A DNA stretch of 64,000 nt. Origin: Trueperaceae bacterium (GTDB lineage: Bacteria; Deinococcota; Deinococci; Deinococcales; Trueperaceae). Location: NCBI GenBank assembly GCA_002707365.1, contig PAMQ01000017.1, positions 1 through 64,000 on the forward strand. Direction: 5' to 3'. A program made the translations under genes and the position numbers. Positions 58,635 through 64,000 of this stretch are shown here, one piece after another. The first letter of the stretch is position 1. Every line of letters begins with the position of its first letter. The notes under the pieces are model-generated. The model had not been told where the DNA came from. It ran no database searches and was given only the letters and a program-made list of their open reading frames with translations.

Positions 58635-59321
58635 TCACTTTCGTGGTTTTCGGCGGCGTCTACGGCGTTGCTTTTTCTTACGCGCGTTGCCAGTTCCAGA
58701 GAATTGGCCACCAGGCATTTGTGTGATTTCTTCAATTTTTGACAAGCTAGATTCTATATTTGAACCGGCCAGTCGCTGGGTTAAGTGCAAAATATGGTGA
58801 GGCTCTTCAGTATCAACATATACATGGCTACCGCCGGGGTACAGGGAGTAGGCCCAAGCCGTCTTTTTCCCTGAGGAAGTTTGCACTTGTGTAGTCCCCT
58901 TAGGAACTATGGCGACCTCTTTACCGAGTAATGGGATTTTCTTTGAACATCCGTCAGGGTTGTGCCAATTCCGTATTTCGAAGAGTACAGAAAGAGGATC
59001 GCGGTAGGGTACAAGGTAGGGGATAGAAGCTTCATCCTTCTTTCCCCGCCTTGCCGTAACAAGGCCTGAAGGCTGGTCAAAAACTACTTCGTAAAGTCGT
59101 TTCTCTCCGCGAGCTTCGGTAGTTTCAGAGAAGCGATAACTGAAAAAGCGGCTAGCGTGACAGGAGCTCTGTTGGGTAATCGTACTCTGGCTGAAGTTAC
59201 CACGGAGTGATAATAGGCTTTCTAAATTTGTCGTCTGGTTTTGGGTACGGGTCCAGATGACGTTTCTGCCTATTTCGTTACCGCGTAGGCTTAGCCGATA
59301 AGTACTTACTTCAACCGACAT
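58635..59321 (-). CDS. Unrecognised protein with a basic C-terminal tail
   Basis: A 228-residue protein that was not recognised. The N-terminal 190 residues look like beta-rich globular sequence (VSTYRLSLRGNEIGRNVIW, RLYEVVFDQPSGLVTARRG, SVLFEIRNWHNPDG, VAIVPKGTTQVQTSSGKKTAWAYSLYPGG split in order). The opening resembles DUF3108-type proteins that measure a YRL...G strand, but this is weak. No signal peptide or membrane helix is visible. The last 30 residues are extremely basic (NARKKKQRRRRRRKPRK), suggesting nucleic-acid or ribosome contact. ATG 59321 lies six bases after TACGCT on the minus strand without a ribosome binding site. rimO follows 47 bases downstream, so they may be co-transcribed. 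Confidence 0.7.
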   Translation of the reverse strand: MSVEVSTYRLSLRGNEIGRNVIWTRTQNQTTNLESLLSLRGNFSQSTITQQSSCHASRFFSYRFSETTEARGEKRLYEVVFDQPSGLVTARRGKKDEASIPYLVPYRDPLSVLFEIRNWHNPDGCSKKIPLLGKEVAIVPKGTTQVQTSSGKKTAWAYSLYPGGSHVYVDTEEPHHILHLTQRLAGSNIESSLSKIEEITQMPGGQFSGTGNARKKKQRRRRRRKPRK

Positions 59322-59327
59322 CAATCA

Positions 59328-59333
59328 AGCGTA
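59328..59333 (-). promoter_or_regulatory. TANNNT box (TACGCT) 6 bases before the unknown gene
   Basis: On the minus strand TACGCT is followed by TGATTG and ATG 59321. No ribosome binding site is present. It supports this ATG rather than the TTG one codon upstream. Confidence 0.45.
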
Positions 59334-59584
59334 GCATGAGAGGTGTTAGATGAGGACATCCAGATAAACTAATGGAAATCTATTGGTGGGTTGGTTGATC
59401 TTATGCTGAACAGTAGTTATAGCCTTATTTCGAAGGACATCAAGTTATGAAAAGAGGCTTGGTTGGGCTTTAATGAGACGTTTATATGGTTGGTTGGTCA
59501 AAAATCGAAGTTGATCATGCAAATCAGTATTGTGGTGAATTATCATTGTCGACAAAAGTTTAGAAGAGTATCATTTTGCCTACG

Positions 59585-59628
59585 AGCCTAGGGTTAATAG
59601 CGCTAAAAGACCTCAAGCCTAGGGCTAA
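59585..59628 (+). repeat. Paired AGCCTAGGG(T/C)TAA direct repeats, likely operator
   Basis: AGCCTAGGGTTAA (59585-59597) and AGCCTAGGGCTAA (59616-59628) match at 12 of 13 positions and start 31 bases apart, about three helical turns. The second copy ends one base before TATGAT (59630-59635), so bound protein could block a promoter. A further ACCTAGGGT lies at 61581-61589 before the second dehydratase gene. Confidence 0.55.
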
Positions 59629-59697
59629 ATATGATGCAAGTAGTCAGTTTAGCGTTTGACTTGGGGGCATCTAAGCCCAATAAAGGAGATAAAGAAA

Positions 59698-61416
59698 ATG
59701 AAATCAAAGGGTCTGGCGACAAGGCTCACGCAGTATGGAGATGTGGAGTTCTCCAAATTTATGCGGCAGACATTTGCTTTGTCAATGGGTTACGGTACAG
59801 AAGCTATCGGTCGTCCGGTAGTCGGGATTATTAATACGGCGAGTGATCTAAATAATTGCCATCGAGGTCTCGTAGAACTCATACCAGCAATTAAACGAGG
59901 CATACTACTTGAGGGTGGTTTGCCGTTAGCGTTTCCCACTATTTCTCTTGGCGAGGCCTTCCTATCCCCGACAAGTATGCTATTTCGCAATCTGATGTCA
60001 ATGGATGTCGAAGAGATGATACGGGCTCAACCAATTGACGCCGTAGTACTTGTAGGTGGTTGCGATAAGACCATACCAGCTCTACTTATGGGCGCCGCTA
60101 GCGCTGGCCTACCAGCACTAGTTGTGGTTGCTGGCCCTATGCTTACGGGTGGTTATAAAGGGGAGCAAATTGGAGCTTGTACAGATTGTAGGCGTTTCTG
60201 GGCATCTTATAGGCGTGGTGAGCTTAATCGTTTAGAAATTGACGAGATAAAAAGCGAGCTAGTAGTTACAACAGGAACCTGTGCTGTTATGGGTACTGCT
60301 AGTACTATGGCCTGTATGACTGAAGCCATGGGAATGATGTTGCCTGGCGGCGCGACCATTCCAGCTGTATATGCTGAAAGGTTACGTCATGGAGAGGAAT
60401 CAGGGAGAAAGGCAACCCAACTAGCGAATAGTGGGCCAACTCCAGCAGATATTATGACGCCGGCCGCCTTTGGTAATGCCATCCGGGTACTCCAAACCAT
60501 TGGTGGTTCGACTAACGCAGTTATACATCTTACCGCTATCGCAGGTCGCCTTGGAATTGAACTCGACTTAAATCAATTTGATGTCGTGAGTGAGCAAACA
60601 CCTGTTTTACTTGATCTGAAACCAACGGGGAAGGGTTACATGGAGGATTTTCATCGTGCAGGAGGAATTCCTACAGTGTTGCAAGAATTAGGTGATCTGA
60701 TCGACCGGAGTACTTTAACTGTTACGGGTCAGACGCTAGATGTTTTGTTGGGGGAAGCTGTAGATTTACCGAGATGGCAAGAGATAATTCGACCGGCCGC
60801 CGAACCTTTCCAGGCCAGTGGAGCTCTTATTGGTTTATGGGGAAACCTTGCCCCTGATGGAGCCGTGCTCAAGCGCTCAGCGGCTAGCCCCGAGCTTCTT
60901 CAAAAAAGAGCACGCGCGGTAGTGTTCACTTCACTTGAAGATTTAGCCCACAGGATAGATGACCCTAATCTTGACGTTACGCCGGAAGACATCCTTGTTC
61001 TACAAAATGCTGGATTAGTTGGAGCTCCCGGTATGCCTGAAGCAGGTTATTTTCCTATACCAGGCAAGCTTCATGGGGTGACCGATATGGTACGCATATC
61101 TGATGCTCGAATGAGTGGAACGGCTTTCGGGACAATAGTTTTGCACGTCTCACCGGAAGCTGCTGTAGGTGGCCCTCTAAGTCTCGTGAGAAATGGAGAT
61201 ATTATTGAGCTGGATGCAAAATCGAGGCGCCTAAGTCTTTTAGTATCCGAAGAAGAGCTCGATAGGCGTAGTGTTAATAACCCCGGCCGGCCAGAACTTC
61301 CCAAACGTGGATATGCCCGACTGTTTTCTCAAGCAGTTCAGCAGCCACACCTTGGGGCTGATTTTGATTTTCTTCGGCATGAGTCTCTCCAAGGCAAAGA
61401 AGAGCAAGGTGGATAG
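59698..61416 (+). CDS. IlvD/Edd-family dehydratase, probably for a sugar acid
   Basis: Iron-sulfur dehydratase of about 572 residues. ATG 59698 follows AAAGGAG; an upstream in-frame ATG at 59656 lacks a site. Likely cluster cysteines are in LNNCHRG, GGCDKTIPALLMGA and GTCAVMGTASTM, the three places used in the family. The segments YKGEQIGACTDCRRFWASYRRGEL and EEIKSELV-type helix are nearer to arabinonate- or xylonate-type sugar-acid dehydratases than to the branched-chain enzyme IlvD. The end has ISDARMSGTAFGTIVLHVSPEAA. The exact substrate is unknown. A second, different family member follows 243 bases downstream, and CCTAGGG repeats lie in front of both. Confidence 0.82.
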   Translation: MKSKGLATRLTQYGDVEFSKFMRQTFALSMGYGTEAIGRPVVGIINTASDLNNCHRGLVELIPAIKRGILLEGGLPLAFPTISLGEAFLSPTSMLFRNLMSMDVEEMIRAQPIDAVVLVGGCDKTIPALLMGAASAGLPALVVVAGPMLTGGYKGEQIGACTDCRRFWASYRRGELNRLEIDEIKSELVVTTGTCAVMGTASTMACMTEAMGMMLPGGATIPAVYAERLRHGEESGRKATQLANSGPTPADIMTPAAFGNAIRVLQTIGGSTNAVIHLTAIAGRLGIELDLNQFDVVSEQTPVLLDLKPTGKGYMEDFHRAGGIPTVLQELGDLIDRSTLTVTGQTLDVLLGEAVDLPRWQEIIRPAAEPFQASGALIGLWGNLAPDGAVLKRSAASPELLQKRARAVVFTSLEDLAHRIDDPNLDVTPEDILVLQNAGLVGAPGMPEAGYFPIPGKLHGVTDMVRISDARMSGTAFGTIVLHVSPEAAVGGPLSLVRNGDIIELDAKSRRLSLLVSEEELDRRSVNNPGRPELPKRGYARLFSQAVQQPHLGADFDFLRHESLQGKEEQGG

Positions 61417-61659
61417 GACGCCTAATACAATTGACTTGTATTGGGAGTTCAAATCGCGGATAGTACAGACAAGATTAGGGAACCAGTTAACTAAGATTAG
61501 CATTTGGTTGTGCACAATGACTATAAATGTGGCATCTGGTACTAAATTACGAGGAAAAGCGGTAATGTCAGGTACAGCAGACCTAGGGTGATTTGGGTAG
61601 GTTGGCTGCAGCGTGAAATCTGGTTTTAACTTACGGAACCAAATGGCAGAGGAGGAACG

Positions 61660-63684
61660 ATGACCATCAGGATTAATCCAGATCTTTCCGAAATACTGGG
61701 TGGAGCTGGTGATGCAGAGACCACTCGCATTGTCGGTGGTGGGCCAATAGGTAAATTGCCGCTTACCCCAGAAATGTTGCGGCAGGAGCCGAGTGGAAAC
61801 TTATTCGGCCTCACCCAGAATGCCGGTATGGGTTGGGAGCCTTCTGAGGTAGCAAGAGGCCAGGTGCTCATAGTCAGTACTCAAGGGGGGCTTCGTGCAG
61901 AAGACGGTAGTCCGGTTGCGCTTGGGTACCATACGGGACACTGGGAAATTGGTCTAATGGTCAAACAGGCTGCCGAAACCCTTCGTGAACGGGGGGCATT
62001 GCCCTTTGCAGCTTACTGCAGCGATCCGTGTGATGGCCGTAGCCAAGGGACGACTGGAATGTTCGATAGCTTGCCATACCGAAATGACGCAGCTACTGTA
62101 CTTAGACGCCTCATCCGTTCATTACCTACACGCGCTGCTGTAATGGGAGTCGCCACTTGTGACAAAGGCCTCCCTGCGACTTTACAGGCCTTAGCCGGTA
62201 GTAGCGGACTACCTGCAATTGCAGTTCCTGGGGGCGTGACTTTGCCGACCGTTGGCGGCGAAGATGCTGCACAGGTACAGACATTGGGAGCTCGTTTTTC
62301 TCACGAACTGATCGATATTGAATACGCTGCTGAAATGGGTTGCAAGGCGTGCGGGTCCAGTGGCGGGGGCTGCCAATTTCTCGGCACTGCAGCGACTGCT
62401 CAGGTCATTGCAGAGGCTCTAGGTATGGCTCTTCCTCATAGTGCCCTAAGCCCTTCTGGTGAACCAATTTGGTTAGATCTAGCTCATCGTTCAGCGCTGG
62501 CACTTCTACGCCTTACATCCCTCGAAACGCCTCTGTCCATGATATTGACTGAAGCTGCTGTCGATAATGCGTTACTTGTCCACGCTGCTTTCGGAGGATC
62601 CACTAACCTCTTACTACATATTCCCGCTATTGCTCATGCTGCTGGTCTCAGACCACCCACCGTTAGGGAATGGAATCAGGCCAATCGAGCAACCCCGCGT
62701 TTGGTAGACGCCTTGCCTAACGGACCTCGTAATCACCCAACTGTCCAGGTGTTCATGGCTGGTGGTGTGCCCGAGGTGATGCTTCACTTAAGGAATATGG
62801 GGCTTCTTGATACTCAGGTAAAAACGGTGACCGGGGAGACTTTAGCTAGCAACCTAGATTGGTGGGAATCAAGTGAACGCCGTGTAGCTGTACGGAATCG
62901 AATTGAACAAGCGGGTATTAATGTCGATCAGATCATTATGGATGCTGATACCGCTCGTTCCGCAGGATTGACAAGCACAGTCCTCTTTCCAGTAGGTAAT
63001 CTTGCTCCGGAAGGTTCAGTGATAAAGGCTACAGCCATTGACCCTTCATTAGTTGGCAACGATGACGTGTATCGGCACAGTGGTTCTGCAAGGGTGTTTG
63101 TGGATGAGTCCGATGCTATTGAGGCGGTTAAGGGTGGAGGCGAAAGACCTATAGAGGTAGGTGAAGTACTAGTTCTCATAGGTGCAGGACCGTCCGGTAC
63201 TGGGATGGAAGAAACAGCGCAACTCACGAGCGCCCTTAAATACTTACCGTGGGGAAAGCACATTCCGATACTTACTGATGCCCGTTTTTCTGGATTGTCG
63301 ACTGGCGCCTGCATAGGTCATGTAGGACCTGAGGCCCTAGCAGGAGGACCAATTGGGTGTCTTCGTGACGGTGACCAAATAGAGATCATAATCGATCGCC
63401 ATAATTTAGTAGGAACGATAGATTTGGTTGGCACTGCTGAAGGAACGCTAGGGTCTCAGGAAGCTACTGCTCTTCTAGCCTCTCGATCACCACATCCGGC
63501 GCTCAGTCCACACCCAGATCTACCGGATGACACTAGATTATGGGCGGCTCTGCAGCGTGTCAGTGGAGGTACATGGGCTGGATGTATCTATGATGTAGAT
63601 AGGATAGTCGAAGTCCTTGATGCGGGTTTAGCAGCCTTGAATGGCCAAGAACCGTGGAAGAGTGAGGAATTTAGTGAACAATAA
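61660..63684 (+). CDS. D-xylonate dehydratase of the YjhG/YagF type
   Basis: Dehydrates D-xylonate to 2-keto-3-deoxy-xylonate, the second step of oxidative xylose breakdown. The 674-residue protein follows E. coli YjhG block by block. Examples are [84 protein letters not shown] and the end [25 protein letters not shown]. The three cluster cysteines are in SDPCDG, TCDKG and KACGSS. The ATG follows GAGGAGGAACG. A short AATACAA/TTGTATT hairpin (61424-61442) lies between the two dehydratases. The other pathway enzymes (xylose dehydrogenase, aldolase) are not visible here. Confidence 0.9.
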   Translation: MTIRINPDLSEILGGAGDAETTRIVGGGPIGKLPLTPEMLRQEPSGNLFGLTQNAGMGWEPSEVARGQVLIVSTQGGLRAEDGSPVALGYHTGHWEIGLMVKQAAETLRERGALPFAAYCSDPCDGRSQGTTGMFDSLPYRNDAATVLRRLIRSLPTRAAVMGVATCDKGLPATLQALAGSSGLPAIAVPGGVTLPTVGGEDAAQVQTLGARFSHELIDIEYAAEMGCKACGSSGGGCQFLGTAATAQVIAEALGMALPHSALSPSGEPIWLDLAHRSALALLRLTSLETPLSMILTEAAVDNALLVHAAFGGSTNLLLHIPAIAHAAGLRPPTVREWNQANRATPRLVDALPNGPRNHPTVQVFMAGGVPEVMLHLRNMGLLDTQVKTVTGETLASNLDWWESSERRVAVRNRIEQAGINVDQIIMDADTARSAGLTSTVLFPVGNLAPEGSVIKATAIDPSLVGNDDVYRHSGSARVFVDESDAIEAVKGGGERPIEVGEVLVLIGAGPSGTGMEETAQLTSALKYLPWGKHIPILTDARFSGLSTGACIGHVGPEALAGGPIGCLRDGDQIEIIIDRHNLVGTIDLVGTAEGTLGSQEATALLASRSPHPALSPHPDLPDDTRLWAALQRVSGGTWAGCIYDVDRIVEVLDAGLAALNGQEPWKSEEFSEQ

Positions 63685-63767
63685 TTAGTTAAACTAAAGC
63701 ATTGGGGGCAAACTAGATATGGTGAGGCCTAATTATAGGCAATTCGTCTTAGAGGAGGGCTGTTGAG

Positions 63768-64000
63768 TTGAGTCCTAATTTTATTGATGGCACCACTGTA
63801 AACGAAAATGGGAGTATTGGAGGCTTCTACCGAGAAAACGGATATGTCGTGGTTCCCGATGCTCTGGGTCGAGCTGAAATTGATGAACTAATTGCTGAAA
63901 CGCTACTTATTTGTCGTGGGGAACGGGGGGAGATAAATCGCCTCCAGCCTTCAGTCCCTGAAGAGGAGGATGCGGAGGTTCTTAAGAGAACGCTTTGTGT
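63768..64000 (+). CDS. PhyH-family dioxygenase (start only)
   Basis: The first 77 codons of a gene cut by the window end. TTG 63768 lies eight bases after AGAGGAGGG. The beginning GGFYRENGYVVVPDALGRAEIDELIAET matches the N-terminal helix and strand of phytanoyl-CoA dioxygenase-type iron/2-oxoglutarate enzymes (the FxxNGYVVV pattern). The metal ligands HxD...H would lie downstream and cannot be seen. It follows the dehydratase gene by 83 bases on the same strand and may belong to the same catabolic unit. The substrate is unknown. Confidence 0.65.
   Translation, partial: MSPNFIDGTTVNENGSIGGFYRENGYVVVPDALGRAEIDELIAETLLICRGERGEINRLQPSVPEEEDAEVLKRTLC

Larger units (their letters stand above)
59322..59697. 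other. Regulatory region upstream of the dehydratase genes
   Basis: No gene is supported in these 376 bases between divergent genes. They hold the TACGCT box of the minus-strand gene, two AGCCTAGGG repeats (59585 and 59616), TATGAT (59630-59635), and the ribosome binding site AAAGGAG (59682-59688) of the first dehydratase. A TTGGG/CCCAA inverted repeat (about 59661-59680) lies just before that site. Confidence 0.5.

Overview
The window is a chromosomal segment of a bacterium of the Deinococcota (Thermus/Deinococcus phylum). The evidence is in the proteins. EF-Tu is 405 residues and carries the short insertion near residues 182-191 that Thermus has. RpoC is about 1529 residues with the long N-terminal insertion of Thermus beta prime. 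A nine-gene V-type (not F-type) ATPase operon is present, together with a Thermus-like CarD next to rpoC and a deinococcal-type RecF. Base composition is mixed, without the strong GC bias of cultured Thermus or Deinococcus, so an uncultured, lower-GC (perhaps marine) lineage is plausible, but that is inference. No tRNA, rRNA, CRISPR array, insertion sequence or phage gene was found.

Layout. 1-12.9 kb: tuf, rpmG, secE, nusG, rplK, rplA, an L10-type leader RNA, rplJ, rplL, rpoB and rpoC, all on the plus strand. 13-18 kb: a small RNase H-fold protein, carD, an EamA transporter, rodZ with psuG, and a FUN14 protein. 18-23.7 kb: groES-groEL behind a CIRCE operator, then gpmI, a DUF721/DciA protein and recF on the minus strand. 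24-33.5 kb: sufS-sufU, yggS, bamA, ychF and the threonine pair hom-thrC. 33.4-45.4 kb: minus-strand metallo-hydrolase, S41 protease, PfkB kinase, rsmA, a second CarD-family gene, uvrB and an ABC exporter, then plus-strand acetoacetyl-CoA synthetase and minus-strand ruvB. 45.6-57 kb: a phosphoribosyltransferase, dnaG and the V-ATPase operon G-I-L-E-C-F-A-B-D. 57-64 kb: rimO and an unknown gene on the minus strand, then a sugar-acid catabolic region (two IlvD/Edd dehydratases and the start of a PhyH-family oxygenase) that looks like the only accessory segment.

How it fits together. Most of the window is core information processing (translation, transcription, chaperonin, repair, primase), envelope biogenesis (BamA, RodZ) and energy metabolism. 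The most pervasive regulatory signal is a TANNNT box 6 or 7 bases upstream of the start codon of many operon-first genes, with no ribosome binding site. This matches the leaderless-transcript promoters known in Deinococcus, and it moves several start codons (psuG, bamA, hom, the gene at 58.6 kb). The most promising less-described elements are the duplicated CarD regulators, the CCTAGGG repeats in front of the two dehydratases, and a few substitutions at normally invariant residues (RecF Walker A, ABC exporter Q-loop, L33 zinc knuckle).
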